A DNA stretch of 58,094 nt from positions 1 through 58,094 of the IMG/VR virus record IMGVR_UViG_3300027842_000016; one strand, written 5' to 3'. Below, piece by piece: positions 1 through 7,839 of this stretch. Both the position numbers and the translations under genes were made by a program. Each line of letters opens with the position of its first letter. Position 1 is the first letter of the stretch. The notes below the pieces were generated by a model. The model was not told the origin of the DNA and searched no databases. It saw only the letters and a program-made list of their open reading frames with translations. The DNA comes from a virus.

Positions 1-418
1 CGGAGAAATTTCTCTCGATCTATTGAAGCGACTACCAGGGGTTACTTGGTGGATTAACCGAACAAAGATGTTGGCTCACGTCCATAAGAGCGTTAAGACT
101 ATCTTCGGTCGAGTTATCCCTCTCCCGGATATTGATTCCCGAAACATCTACGACAGGATGCACGCCGAGAGGACGGCAGTCAACTACATCATCCAGGGCG
201 GAGAGGCCGACATCATAAAGATGGGTATGCTTCAGGTGCGAGACAAAGGCTACATGCCGATCCTTCAAGTCCACGATGAGTTACACTTTGAAGTGTCACC
301 GAACGATGTCATTACGGCTTCCAAGGTGATCAAAGAGACGTTGGAAAACATCGTCAAGCTCGACATCCCCATTCTGGCGAACGGCGGGGCCGGGCGAAAT
401 TGGTTCGAGGCGAAATAA
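1..418 (+). CDS. polA: DNA polymerase I (family A), C-terminal end, continues from 56551
   Basis: This is the end of the polymerase gene whose start is at 56551. It encodes the fingers-palm C-terminus, including palm motif C (VHDELHFEV), whose His-Asp-Glu binds catalytic metal. Bases 1-150 duplicate 57944-58094 except for one missing G near position 25, so the first eight codons of this copy are out of frame. The terminal copy at 57944-58094 has the intact frame. Joining the ends gives a protein of about 603 residues. The stop at 416-418 overlaps the next start (TAATG). The single-base difference is probably an assembly or read error, since it would inactivate the polymerase. Confidence 0.93.
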   Translation, partial: GEISLDLLKRLPGVTWWINRTKMLAHVHKSVKTIFGRVIPLPDIDSRNIYDRMHAERTAVNYIIQGGEADIIKMGMLQVRDKGYMPILQVHDELHFEVSPNDVITASKVIKETLENIVKLDIPILANGGAGRNWFEAK

Positions 419-894
419 TGAAAAGCACACAAAAAGGAAACCAGTACGAGCGCGAGACGAGGGACATCCTACTTCGTGAGAAATGGATTGTGGAGGGTCA
501 GCACAGGAAGATTCTCTACATCAAGGACAAGTACACCGGGCAGATGAAGCTCATCATGGCGGGCCGGGACATCTTCGGCTGCGACCTTATTGCCAAGAAA
601 AACGGCTTCAAGACCAGGTACATTCAGGTCAGCACAGTCCCGCAGAAATCTGTGAAGGAGAAGCAAATCTTGGGCTTCCCGATCAACCTCGAATATGAGG
701 ACTATGAGTTGTGGCTGCGCGTGCATGGGAAGCGGGAGTTCCGGGTGTTCAAGCTCGTGTTCAACGACCGGGCCGGTGAGTATTACTTCGCGGAGACGGA
801 GACAAAGCACGTCAAAGGAGACGAGAATGAAATCGAGTACCCCGAAGGGCTTGAAGGACTTGAGAAAAAAGTGGTGGAAGGCGACGCTCGCTGA
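418..894 (+). CDS. putative PD-(D/E)XK-like nuclease / resolvase
   Basis: 158 residues, starting at the ATG that overlaps the polymerase stop. The N-terminus (NQYERETRDILLREKW) followed by DIFGCDLIA and YIQVS resembles the core of restriction-endonuclease-fold proteins such as Holliday-junction resolvases and VRR-NUC domains: a helix with Glu, then D-x(n)-Q-x-S where the usual Glu-x-Lys would be. If functional it would cut branched or damaged DNA during replication or recombination. Its place directly behind polA and before a DEDDy exonuclease fits that. The family assignment is by motif only, and the non-canonical Gln makes catalysis uncertain. Confidence 0.6.
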   Translation: MKSTQKGNQYERETRDILLREKWIVEGQHRKILYIKDKYTGQMKLIMAGRDIFGCDLIAKKNGFKTRYIQVSTVPQKSVKEKQILGFPINLEYEDYELWLRVHGKREFRVFKLVFNDRAGEYYFAETETKHVKGDENEIEYPEGLEGLEKKVVEGDAR

Positions 895-1114
895 CGTAAA
901 GAGGCTTGGGTTGCCGCCACCCAATCACGACTATGGCTGGTCATGGCCGGTCCTGAAAGCAGCACTGACAGAGGAAGAGTTCCACAAATTTTCTGACTGG
1001 ATGAATGGTCAGACCCAGATGCTCGACGAGAAGCTGTGGCCAATCGCGTACACTCATGATGTGATCCGAGGAATAGACTTGATCCGAAATAAAGTCCCAA
1101 CGTACTGGGACTAA
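827..1114 (+). CDS. hypothetical protein, 95 aa
   Basis: Unrecognised. The start at 827 is chosen because AAGGAGA precedes it at normal spacing, and earlier in-frame starts lie in Cys/Ser-rich shadow sequence of the upstream gene. It overlaps the nuclease-like gene by 68 bases. The N-terminus is strongly basic (KSSTPKGLKDLRKKWWK). The middle has a WSWPVLKAALTEEEFHKF segment, probably helical. It sits in the replication block between two nuclease genes, so a role in DNA metabolism is possible but not shown. Confidence 0.75.
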   Translation: MKSSTPKGLKDLRKKWWKATLADVKRLGLPPPNHDYGWSWPVLKAALTEEEFHKFSDWMNGQTQMLDEKLWPIAYTHDVIRGIDLIRNKVPTYWD

Positions 1115-1122
1115 GGAGCCTT

Positions 1123-1899
1123 ATGACAAACCAACTCAAGATACTATGCCTCGACATCGAGAATTTCCCCTGCCTGGTTTATAGCTGGGAGCTGGGAGAG
1201 GTTCGCTTGCCGCTCGACTTCCTGAAACGCGACTGGACCATTTGTGCATGGGCCGCCAAGTGGATGGACAATGACAAGATTTTCTACATGGACAACCGTG
1301 GTAGAAGGAACGTCTACAATGACAAGAAACTCGTAAAAGGCCTGATTAAGCTCATCAACCAGGCGGATGTGGTTATCGGTCAGAACATCAACCACTTCGA
1401 CCTGCGAAAGGTGGCCGCCAGGGCTACGTTCCACAAAATGAAACCGTTTAAGCCAGTGAAGGTGATTGACATCCTCACTGAGGAGCGGCGCGTGTTCGCA
1501 TTCACGTCGCACAAGCTCGCCTACAAGACCCGGATGAACAAGAACTACCAGAAGCTCGACCACAAGGAGTTCCCCGGCTTCGATCTGTGGGAAGGTTGTA
1601 TGGAGAACAAGCTTTCGGCCTGGAAAGCGATGGCTGAATACTGCATCCATGACGTTCTGTCCACTGCCGAGCACTACAACGACATCAAGGGCTGGATCAG
1701 GACGCCACATGCCACCGTGGCCGATGGAAAGACACGCTGCAAGTGCGGAAGCACGAATCTGAAGCCAAAAGGCTTTGCCAGGACCGATGCCGGTAAGTTC
1801 CAGATTTACCAATGCCGAGACTGCGGAAAATGGCCCAGGAGTCCAATAAATCTCTTGACAAAAGGACAAAAATCTGTTAGACTAAGGGAGGCCCAATGA
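1123..1899 (+). CDS. DEDDy 3'-5' exonuclease with C-terminal zinc ribbon
   Basis: 258 residues. RNase H-fold exonuclease motifs are in order: Exo I LCLDIEN (Asp11, Glu13), Exo II GQNINHFD (Asp93) and Exo III YCIHD (Tyr173, Asp177). This is the proofreading-type DEDDy set without a polymerase domain. A C-terminal zinc ribbon follows (Cys206-x-Cys208 and Cys231-x2-Cys234), probably for nucleic-acid binding. It would trim 3' ends of DNA or RNA. It lies between polA and the RNA ligase. The last 45 bases of the gene contain a promoter for the downstream genes. Confidence 0.85.
   Translation: MTNQLKILCLDIENFPCLVYSWELGEVRLPLDFLKRDWTICAWAAKWMDNDKIFYMDNRGRRNVYNDKKLVKGLIKLINQADVVIGQNINHFDLRKVAARATFHKMKPFKPVKVIDILTEERRVFAFTSHKLAYKTRMNKNYQKLDHKEFPGFDLWEGCMENKLSAWKAMAEYCIHDVLSTAEHYNDIKGWIRTPHATVADGKTRCKCGSTNLKPKGFARTDAGKFQIYQCRDCGKWPRSPINLLTKGQKSVRLREAQ
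1855..1883 (+). promoter_or_regulatory. sigma70-type promoter driving the RNA-repair block
   Basis: TTGACA at 1855-1860 and TAGACT at 1878-1883 are separated by exactly 17 bases, and TG one base before the -10 gives an extended -10. The same -10 and spacing occur at 41147 and 44791. Transcription would start near 1890, only a few bases before the RNA ligase ATG at 1896, so the mRNA would have almost no leader. It lies inside the 3' end of the exonuclease gene. Confidence 0.8.
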
Positions 1900-2918
1900 G
1901 GTTGCATAGTTACCCTTCGATTTACTCGTTTGGACATCGAGTAGTGAAGGACATCTTAAAAGACCCGGTGTACGTCCAGGAGAAAGTCGATGGTTCACAG
2001 TTCTCATTCGGCCTCGATGAAGAAGGAAACGTCATTACTCGCTCGAAGGGGGCTGACATCTATGCAGAGACTGCCGACAAGCTGTTCAAAGCAGCCGTGG
2101 AGTACGTTCATTCGATCAAGGATAAACTCACCCCAGGGTATACGTATCGTGGTGAGGTGCTTTGTCGTCCTCGACATAACACTCTTGCTTATGATCGCGT
2201 ACCGCGTCATAATGTCGTGATTTTTGACGTGAACACGGGCGAGGAATGCTACATGCCTTACTCGGAAGTGGTACAGGAAGCCGCCCGGCTCGACCTTGAG
2301 GTAGTTCCTCTGCTTCACGCCGGGATAGTCAGCTCTGTGGAGCAGTTTCAAGAGATTCTTAAGACCATGAGCTTCCTAGGTGGCCAGAAGATTGAGGGAG
2401 TGGTGGTGAAGCCTATCGGATACAATCAGTTCGGGATCGACAAGAAGGCGCTCATGGCTAAGTACGTTTCCGAGGAGTTTAAGGAGGTTCATGGTGGGAA
2501 CTGGAAGCAAAGCAATCCGTCGAACAACGAGGTCGTCGAGAAGGTGGCTCTCTTATACAAAACTCCTGCGCGATGGAACAAGGCTATACAGCATCTTCGT
2601 GAGGCTGGACAGATCGAGGACTCCCCGCGAGACATCGGCAAAATACTCGCGGAAATCCAAAAGGACACTCTTAAAGAGTGTGAAAATGAGATTAAAGAGG
2701 AGCTATTTAAGGCCGCTTGGCCGAAAATTGGAAGAATCCTTATTGCGGGATTTCCAGAGTGGTATAAAGAGCAGCTTCTGAAGAAGCAATTCGAGGAGAC
2801 GCCATGCGAGAACCAAGACAACGCTGCACCAAGTGCAAGCGACCAACAAGCCCAGCCCACACAGTCAATGGAGAGTGTCGGCGCTGCCGGAGGCCAAAAT
2901 GAAAGTAATATTTCTTGA
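1896..2918 (+). CDS. RNA ligase, Rnl2-like nucleotidyltransferase
   Basis: 340 residues. The covalent nucleotidyltransferase core is visible: motif I EKVDGS with Lys30 as the predicted AMP-accepting lysine, YRGEVL around residue 105 (motif III region), IEGVVVKP near 195 (motif IV) and KALMAKYV near 210 (motif V). This order matches ATP-dependent RNA ligases of the T4 Rnl2/DRB0094 type, which seal 3'-OH/5'-phosphate RNA nicks. The C-terminal 130 residues are helical and end in a low-complexity Gln/Ser/Ala tail. The start overlaps the exonuclease stop. GGGAGG lies five bases upstream and the promoter at 1855 immediately before it. The HAD gene that follows suggests an end-healing partner. Confidence 0.9.
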   Translation: MRLHSYPSIYSFGHRVVKDILKDPVYVQEKVDGSQFSFGLDEEGNVITRSKGADIYAETADKLFKAAVEYVHSIKDKLTPGYTYRGEVLCRPRHNTLAYDRVPRHNVVIFDVNTGEECYMPYSEVVQEAARLDLEVVPLLHAGIVSSVEQFQEILKTMSFLGGQKIEGVVVKPIGYNQFGIDKKALMAKYVSEEFKEVHGGNWKQSNPSNNEVVEKVALLYKTPARWNKAIQHLREAGQIEDSPRDIGKILAEIQKDTLKECENEIKEELFKAAWPKIGRILIAGFPEWYKEQLLKKQFEETPCENQDNAAPSASDQQAQPTQSMESVGAAGGQNESNIS

Positions 2919-3390
2919 CTTTGACGGAGTGCTCAATTCGGAAGCCAGTGTCCGATGCGAGCAGAGACGCAAGAGCCAGCGAATCCAGGACATGCTGTCC
3001 CCCATCGCTTGCTCGAACTTGCAGTACATCCTTGAGCAGGACTCAAGCATCCGCTTGATCATCTCCTCTACGTGGAGGGCACTGCACACGAAGGTTGAGA
3101 TGCAGAACATCCTCAACAACTACGGCGTGGAGGCGGCCCGCATCATTGGCTACACGCCGCGCACGATGAGCGGCGACCGGGCGCACGAGATCAACCTCTC
3201 TCTTGAGGAGTGGCCCAACATCACCAAGTTCGTGATCCTGGATGACGACCCGGACGTGCTGAACGTGAAGGACCCTCGCGGCCATGTGTTCATGACCGAC
3301 TCACAGGATGGGTTGCTGCTTAAACAGGCTCGACAGATCATAAAGCTGTTCAAGGAGGTAGCCGATGTCGGACAAAGTGGAAGTAAATAG
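2899..3390 (+). CDS. HAD-superfamily phosphatase (RNA-repair type)
   Basis: 163 residues. The start at 2899 has GGAGG five bases upstream. HAD motif I is FLDFDGVLN (Asp7, Asp9), motif II ISSTW, and the acidic motif IV LDDDPDVLN. The architecture and neighbour match the HAD domain found beside or fused to RNA ligases in predicted RNA-repair systems, where it is thought to remove 3'- or 2'-phosphates before ligation. It overlaps the ligase gene by 20 bases, so the two are translationally coupled. The substrate is inferred from context and family. Confidence 0.88.
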   Translation: MKVIFLDFDGVLNSEASVRCEQRRKSQRIQDMLSPIACSNLQYILEQDSSIRLIISSTWRALHTKVEMQNILNNYGVEAARIIGYTPRTMSGDRAHEINLSLEEWPNITKFVILDDDPDVLNVKDPRGHVFMTDSQDGLLLKQARQIIKLFKEVADVGQSGSK

Positions 3391-3568
3391 TGGCATGGGT
3401 CTGGCCAGCTGGCTGACCGTCATTTTCGTCATTGCCAAGCTCGCCAAGGTCATAAACTGGTCATGGTGGCTCGTATTCGCGCCGGTCATAGTCAGCACGG
3501 CCATTGGGCTGACTATCCTTGCCGTGACGATGGTGGTGGCAGGTGTAGTCTACCTGAAAACACGATGA
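3365..3568 (+). CDS. small membrane protein, 67 aa
   Basis: AAGGAGG precedes the ATG. Two hydrophobic segments (about residues 12-30 and 35-62) are rich in Val, Ile, Ala and Trp, with a short polar N-terminus and KTR at the end, as in a two-pass inner-membrane protein. It overlaps the HAD gene by 26 bases and the next gene by an ATGA. The function is unknown. A holin-like role is possible from topology alone, but probable lysis genes lie elsewhere. Confidence 0.72.
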   Translation: MSDKVEVNSGMGLASWLTVIFVIAKLAKVINWSWWLVFAPVIVSTAIGLTILAVTMVVAGVVYLKTR

Positions 3569-3783
3569 ACGGGCCTTTCTTCAAAGAAGCTGCCTATTCG
3601 AGTCTCGACGCGGACTTGAAAGAGATGATTCGTGTGAACCAGGCTGAGGCCGCCGAGGCGGTCCTGCTTCAGATGCTCAGGATCATGCGCGGAAGGCCCT
3701 TCAATGTGGAACTTCAGCCAAAATCTGAGGGCCACTGGTCGGCGGATGGCAAGAAGTGGTTGCCAAAGGCCCCAGGCACATGA
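3565..3783 (+). CDS. hypothetical protein, 72 aa
   Basis: Starts at the ATG overlapping the previous TGA. A charged helical N-terminal half (LDADLKEMIRVNQAEAAEAV) is followed by a basic, Trp-containing tail. No family recognised. The tight coupling to both neighbours supports it as a real gene. Confidence 0.65.
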   Translation: MNGPFFKEAAYSSLDADLKEMIRVNQAEAAEAVLLQMLRIMRGRPFNVELQPKSEGHWSADGKKWLPKAPGT

Positions 3784-3944
3784 AAATTCACCCTGTTGTA
3801 CACATGACATGGGTCAGCGCCGTCATCGCATGGCTCATGCGTATGGAATTCATTAGCGACACCATCGAAAAGTTCTATGACCGCACCGCATGGTTGCGGG
3901 ACCTCCTTCACTGGGGTGATAAGAAAAAGAAAAGGAGGAAATGA
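3780..3944 (+). CDS. hypothetical small protein, 54 aa, basic C-terminus
   Basis: Starts with an ATG overlapping the previous stop. It has an amphipathic to hydrophobic N-terminal segment (VVHMTWVSAVIAWLM) and ends in KKKKRRK, which would favour binding to membrane phospholipid or nucleic acid. It lies immediately before the protease gene, whose AAAGGAGGAAATGAC ribosome site overlaps its 3' end. Function unknown. Confidence 0.6.
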   Translation: MKIHPVVHMTWVSAVIAWLMRMEFISDTIEKFYDRTAWLRDLLHWGDKKKKRRK

Positions 3945-3945
3945 C

Positions 3946-4746
3946 ATGGAATTTCTAAAGAAACTTTGGACCGTTGCCTACTTCGGGCTGTCAATCGTTG
4001 CCGGAGCGTATTTCACCTACAAATACGTTCACGCGACTTGGGCGATAAGTCATGTGCAGCACCAGCCCCTCGTTCGTCGGCCCGGCTACCCGATAGTGGC
4101 CAAGAACATCGAGAACACCAAGAAGTACACTACCCTCGTCAGCCTCGAAGGGTTCGAGGGCGGATACCGTGGCACTGGTATTCTAATCGACTCCATGACC
4201 GTACTGACCTGCTATCACATGGTTCACTCACTCGACGACGATGAATGGATTTATGTGTACCCCGGTAAGCGGGTCGTGAAGGCCCACCCCGACGCAGGTG
4301 ACCGAGAGCATGACCTGGCTGTGTTGAAGTTGGAAGAGCCGGTGCAGCTTGACCACTATGCCGTGTTCAATACTACGACGACCGTGGGTGAGCCGATCAC
4401 CGTCGTTGGCAATATGCTCGGCGCAATGAGGTGGATGGTGACTTACGGTGTGGTTGGCGGCTACGAGGGGAACTACATTCTGACTGACGCCCTGATTCAT
4501 GGCGGAAACAGCGGCGGCCCTTGGATCAACGACAAAGGTGAAGTGGTAGCCATCACAAATTGGGGATTAGACAGCGCAGGACATCAGGAGCTGGGCGTGA
4601 GCGGCGGGATGCGGGCCAGCGTGATCGTTGAGTTCATTGACAATTACCAACACCCGGAAAAAATGTGGAAGAGGTTGTTTGAAGCCCTCTTCGGCAAGCC
4701 CAAACCACATAAGAAGCCGCATCATCCAAAAGGACCGAAGAAATGA
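3946..4746 (+). CDS. membrane-anchored trypsin-like serine protease
   Basis: 266 residues. A single N-terminal hydrophobic segment (about 8-27) forms an uncleaved anchor or signal, followed by a chymotrypsin/HtrA-type fold. The catalytic triad is visible: His91 in TCYHMV, Asp123 in EHDLAVLKL and Ser189 in GGNSGGPW. There is no PDZ domain. The last 20 residues are Lys/His/Pro-rich. AAAGGAGG gives a strong ribosome site. Such proteases degrade or process extracytoplasmic proteins. Possible jobs here are processing of host envelope or phage proteins. It is unusual as a free early-region phage gene, since virion maturation proteases normally sit in the head operon. Confidence 0.88.
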   Translation: MEFLKKLWTVAYFGLSIVAGAYFTYKYVHATWAISHVQHQPLVRRPGYPIVAKNIENTKKYTTLVSLEGFEGGYRGTGILIDSMTVLTCYHMVHSLDDDEWIYVYPGKRVVKAHPDAGDREHDLAVLKLEEPVQLDHYAVFNTTTTVGEPITVVGNMLGAMRWMVTYGVVGGYEGNYILTDALIHGGNSGGPWINDKGEVVAITNWGLDSAGHQELGVSGGMRASVIVEFIDNYQHPEKMWKRLFEALFGKPKPHKKPHHPKGPKK

Positions 4747-5036
4747 CCATCACAGAGATGATGACAGAGGCCCATCAGACTGCCATCGAGCATGGATGGT
4801 GGGAGCAGGACCGAAATAACTACGAGCTTATTGCGCTCATGCACTCTGAACTAAGCGAAGCGCTAGAAGCGTATCGTAAGGGGGATGAGGGTCATGTCGT
4901 GGAAGAGTTCGCTGACGTTCTTATTCGTGTATTTGATATGTGCGCTGCTCGCGGGATGGACCTTGAAAGAGCAGTTGAAGAAAAAATGGCCTTCAATAAA
5001 ACAAGACCCTATCGTCACGGAGGTAAACGCGCATGA
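4743..5036 (+). CDS. MazG-like nucleoside triphosphate pyrophosphohydrolase
   Basis: 97 residues with an ATGA overlap to the protease. The helical all-alpha NTP-PPase signature is present: SELSEALEAYRKG, then VVEEFADVLIRVFD, where the Glu and Asp side chains bind magnesium. These enzymes hydrolyse (d)NTPs or alarmones to monophosphate and pyrophosphate. In phages they adjust nucleotide pools or blunt the host stringent response. A second nucleotide hydrolase lies at 56021. Confidence 0.85.
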   Translation: MTITEMMTEAHQTAIEHGWWEQDRNNYELIALMHSELSEALEAYRKGDEGHVVEEFADVLIRVFDMCAARGMDLERAVEEKMAFNKTRPYRHGGKRA

Positions 5037-5251
5037 TGGGAAAAACTGCACGAGCACGGGAATGGTTTCAGAGAGTGACCCTACGTGGAATCGAGGGGAT
5101 TATAGCGGATGCGTATCTACAGGATGTGTCTGTGGGCAATGACGTGTCCGTACTGGATGACTACTTCAATGCAAAATACATGGCCGAGCAGGTCTATGCA
5201 CAGTGCTGCGGGTGGGGTATGCAAGTCGGGCGAGTGGGAGCCGGACGGTGA
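5033..5251 (+). CDS. hypothetical protein, 72 aa
   Basis: Starts at ATGATGG overlapping the MazG stop, with GGAGG nine bases upstream. Predicted helical, with the segment YFNAKYMAEQVYAQCCGWGMQVG near the end. No family recognised. Stop and next start overlap as GTGA. Confidence 0.6.
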   Translation: MMGKTARAREWFQRVTLRGIEGIIADAYLQDVSVGNDVSVLDDYFNAKYMAEQVYAQCCGWGMQVGRVGAGR

Positions 5252-5487
5252 GCCAGTCGAAGAAGTCGAGTCCATCGAAGAGGATGAAGAGTGAACTGGC
5301 CGTCAAGGCCCTTCAGTGCATACAAACTATCGCTGAAGAGCATTGTCCCGGACCAAGCAATCATAAAGATGACTGCATATTCTGCTTCATCTTCGAGATT
5401 GCCCATGCCGGTTCATCGCCATCATGTCGAGACAGTCATCCCGATTGGGAAGGAAAGGTTTTAAAACTTCATGAAACTCTACGTTGA
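5248..5487 (+). CDS. hypothetical Cys-containing protein, 79 aa
   Basis: The GTG start at 5248 overlaps the previous TGA. An internal ATG at 5284 would give 67 residues. Past a Ser/Lys-rich head the body has AEEHC, DDCIFCFIFEIAHAG and SCRD, possibly a metal-binding Cys/His group. The 3' end overlaps the cREC gene by 17 bases. Start and function uncertain. Confidence 0.5.
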   Translation: MSQSKKSSPSKRMKSELAVKALQCIQTIAEEHCPGPSNHKDDCIFCFIFEIAHAGSSPSCRDSHPDWEGKVLKLHETLR

Positions 5488-5839
5488 CGATCTAAGGAGA
5501 TGCCCCGATGGCTGGAAGCTTGCGCGAACGATTACTGATGCAATTAGCCTCCTCTATCGAGGCTTCGTCCATGAAATCTCGCTCGACCACGACATTGTGT
5601 TTGTGTGGGGAACAGATATTCGTATGCACAAGGAAAGCTTCATGTCCGTCTGCATGTACATGTGCGATATGCCAGTCGATAAGCGACCAGAGAAAGTCAG
5701 GATTCACACCGCAAATGTGGATGCCGGTTGGAAGATGCATGATATGCTCCGGGACGCGGGTTACAAAGATATTACTCTCGTCCCTCTAGGCGATAACGTA
5801 CTCCAAGAGGACGTTGAGAACCTGAAGAAGGAGCTATGA
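5471..5839 (+). CDS. cyclic-phosphate-processing receiver-like (cREC) protein
   Basis: 122 residues. The N-terminus KLYVDDLRRCPDGW and the following EISLDHDIVFVWGTD match the receiver-fold family predicted to process cyclic phosphates in RNA-repair gene clusters. The paired Asp after strand 1 and the LDHD after strand 3 are the expected acidic pocket residues. It lies 2 kb downstream of an RNA ligase and HAD phosphatase in the same transcription unit, which fits a role on 2',3'-cyclic phosphate RNA ends. The family assignment is by pattern. The biochemical role of the family is itself a prediction. Confidence 0.75.
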   Translation: MKLYVDDLRRCPDGWKLARTITDAISLLYRGFVHEISLDHDIVFVWGTDIRMHKESFMSVCMYMCDMPVDKRPEKVRIHTANVDAGWKMHDMLRDAGYKDITLVPLGDNVLQEDVENLKKEL

Positions 5840-6126
5840 GAGTTTACGCACTCGACGAGAACCTGATCTGCACCTGTGGGCACAAATGGGAGGAGCATCA
5901 TCACGGTTGCGTGATGAACCCAGAGTATTTTGACTACCCACTTACGATCCAGGGACTGATCGCACAAGAGTGTGAGCACAACCAAGTCAATGGCGAATAT
6001 TTCATGAACAAAGGGGATAAGAAGTATTGCAAGTGCCCCGGCTTCAAGCCTCGCGCTCGCAACGTTCAGAAGCTCGTGGACGAATGGAACAAAAATCATG
6101 ATATGAAAAGGAAGAACAATGGTTGA
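5836..6126 (+). CDS. hypothetical Cys/His-rich zinc-binding protein, 96 aa
   Basis: ATGA overlap with cREC. It contains ICTCGHKWEEHHHGC and later ECEH and YCKCPGF. The C-x-C-x-H and C-x-C clusters could hold two zinc ions. The basic C-terminus (MKRKNNG) adds nucleic-acid affinity. Function unknown. Confidence 0.65.
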   Translation: MRVYALDENLICTCGHKWEEHHHGCVMNPEYFDYPLTIQGLIAQECEHNQVNGEYFMNKGDKKYCKCPGFKPRARNVQKLVDEWNKNHDMKRKNNG

Positions 6127-6469
6127 TGATAACGACATAATCCCATTGCCATCAGATGTCCCAACTCCCACGGAAGGCGGACTATTAAATGAAGCAGAAC
6201 AGACTCTTCAAGCTGCCGCCAACGCAGCTGAGAACGTGGTTGGCAAAATTACGATGGTGGCAGTGGCTTCTAGTGACGTTGCTGCCTGGGGGTATGATCC
6301 TGTTGGCTATAAGCTACAGATTCAGTTCACTAATAACCGAATCTACCTCTACGAGAACATCTCGCCAACCGAGTTCGAGCAGTTGACGCTTTCTCCCTCG
6401 AAGGGAAAAGCATTCTGGGCACTGATCCGAAGAAATCCTGTGGGTCATCCCTTCACGAGGTTACAATAA
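6119..6469 (+). CDS. KTSC-domain protein
   Basis: 116 residues. After an acidic, low-complexity N-terminus (1-45), the rest (VAVASSDVAAWGYDPVGYKL to the end) matches the KTSC domain: a small beta sheet with the Y-D-P/L-x-I-x-F/Y-x-Y-x-N pattern and the conserved S-x-G-x-x-F-W helix. KTSC domains occur alone or fused to lysyl-tRNA synthetase-like and phage proteins, and their ligand is unknown. Confidence 0.8.
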   Translation: MVDDNDIIPLPSDVPTPTEGGLLNEAEQTLQAAANAAENVVGKITMVAVASSDVAAWGYDPVGYKLQIQFTNNRIYLYENISPTEFEQLTLSPSKGKAFWALIRRNPVGHPFTRLQ

Positions 6470-6687
6470 TGCTTAAACCAGAGATTCATGTCGAGCTGAA
6501 TTTGAAAGGTGCAGAGATGCGATGGAATGGAGGGACCGAGGTCCAGAAGTGCAAGCTCTATCCGGCGGTTGCATCTGGTTGGCTGCCTCTCGCGGAATGC
6601 GAGAGCATGTTGTTTAAGGTGGGAAGGCGCGAGTTCGCGGTCGTGATTGAGCGAGTCCGCAAGCCTAAGAGAGGGAAACGTGGCTGA
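6469..6687 (+). CDS. hypothetical protein, 72 aa
   Basis: TAATG coupling to the KTSC gene. A short beta-rich protein (IHVELNLKGAEMRWNG) ends in a basic tail RKPKRGKRG. No family recognised. Confidence 0.6.
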   Translation: MLKPEIHVELNLKGAEMRWNGGTEVQKCKLYPAVASGWLPLAECESMLFKVGRREFAVVIERVRKPKRGKRG

Positions 6688-7393
6688 CTCTAAGAACGAC
6701 ATCACTAGCGAAGTAAGCACGACCGAGGTAGACATCGCCGAGGCGAAGAAGGTGCAGTTCGCCGAGAACCCGAACACCCGTCTGCCCCGCCCGGCCCAGG
6801 TGGCAGAGATTCAGTCCACCGGCCTTAACTCAGAGCTTGTGCAGCAGCTCAAGATGGGTCGTAAAGCGGCCATGTTCAGTGGGATGCTGCGCTGCATTCA
6901 GATCGTGGACGCCAACACGCCGCACGCCCACCACTGTATGTCACCTGTGGTCAACAATCTGACCACCAACGAGGCGCTGTGCACGCGGTGCACCAAGCAG
7001 CAGAACCCCGGTGTGGCTCAGCCGCGAGTCATAAACAGCTCCATGATCAGACTACCGGCCACGGACCTTCAGGAGCTTGGCCTCACAGAGGACCCGCTGT
7101 TTGGGAAGTTCAAGCCGGAAGGCGAAGCGCCAAAGAAATCTCGCCAAAATCCTGCCAAAGTGGCGGGATCGCCCAGGAGGGCCAAACACATGCCAGTACC
7201 TAATTCAGTAAAGATCGAGGTCACGATGTCCGACCTCAAGAGCAGCCCAAACCCGGCGGCCATCCTGCTTCAAAAGACATTGGACGCCATCTTCGAGCTT
7301 CCTGTCAAGAATTTTCGTGAGGCGGAAGAGATTCGCGTGGTAAAGGAGCGCGTAGAAACGCTTCTCAGCCAACAAGGAGAGACACCACAATGA
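6680..7393 (+). CDS. hypothetical protein, 237 aa
   Basis: The GTG start at 6680 is preferred because AGAGAGGGA precedes it and the frame upstream is only a shadow. An acidic, disordered N-terminus precedes an RLPRPAQ segment. A Cys/His group follows (residues about 70-110: LRCIQIVD, HAHHCMSP, ALCTRCTKQ), likely one zinc site, then a basic linker and a helical C-terminus. Function not recognised. It is coupled to the coiled-coil gene that follows. Confidence 0.65.
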   Translation: MADSKNDITSEVSTTEVDIAEAKKVQFAENPNTRLPRPAQVAEIQSTGLNSELVQQLKMGRKAAMFSGMLRCIQIVDANTPHAHHCMSPVVNNLTTNEALCTRCTKQQNPGVAQPRVINSSMIRLPATDLQELGLTEDPLFGKFKPEGEAPKKSRQNPAKVAGSPRRAKHMPVPNSVKIEVTMSDLKSSPNPAAILLQKTLDAIFELPVKNFREAEEIRVVKERVETLLSQQGETPQ

Positions 7394-7839
7394 GAGAGAA
7401 CTATCTACACGGGCTGTTGAACCAGTTCCACGCCCGCTGCTCACAAGTCGAGAACAAACTACAAGGCCTCAACCATGTGCTTCAGGAGATCATCGGTAAA
7501 GAACTATTGCGCGGCCAGGCGCTGCACAAGGTCCTGATGGACAAGGGCATCTTTACCGACGAGGAATTGAAGGCTTCGCTTGAAAAGCTCATCGCCGAGT
7601 CCAAGGCCGACCTTGAGAAGATGGAGAAGGAAGCCGCTGAGGCCAAGGCGAAGGCCGTGGAGCTGCTCGTCCCTGCGGGCGCTAACACGAAGCCGCCTGT
7701 AGATGCTCCTGTTCCCGCACCGGCTGGTGAACCAACAGGTACACCACCAGCGGACACCGGCACGCCAGCTCCGGCTGAAGCGCCAGTTCAAACGACTCAG
7801 GAGGCTCCCAGTGCAGAACCCCCAGCAGCCAATGGATAG
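7390..7839 (+). CDS. coiled-coil protein with Pro/Ala tail
   Basis: 149 residues. Residues 1-95 are helical with long charged heptads (KASLEKLIAESKADLEKMEK). Residues 96-149 are Pro/Ala/Thr-rich and probably disordered. No family recognised. Its 3' end contains the ribosome site and GTG start of the next gene. Confidence 0.65.
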   Translation: MRENYLHGLLNQFHARCSQVENKLQGLNHVLQEIIGKELLRGQALHKVLMDKGIFTDEELKASLEKLIAESKADLEKMEKEAAEAKAKAVELLVPAGANTKPPVDAPVPAPAGEPTGTPPADTGTPAPAEAPVQTTQEAPSAEPPAANG

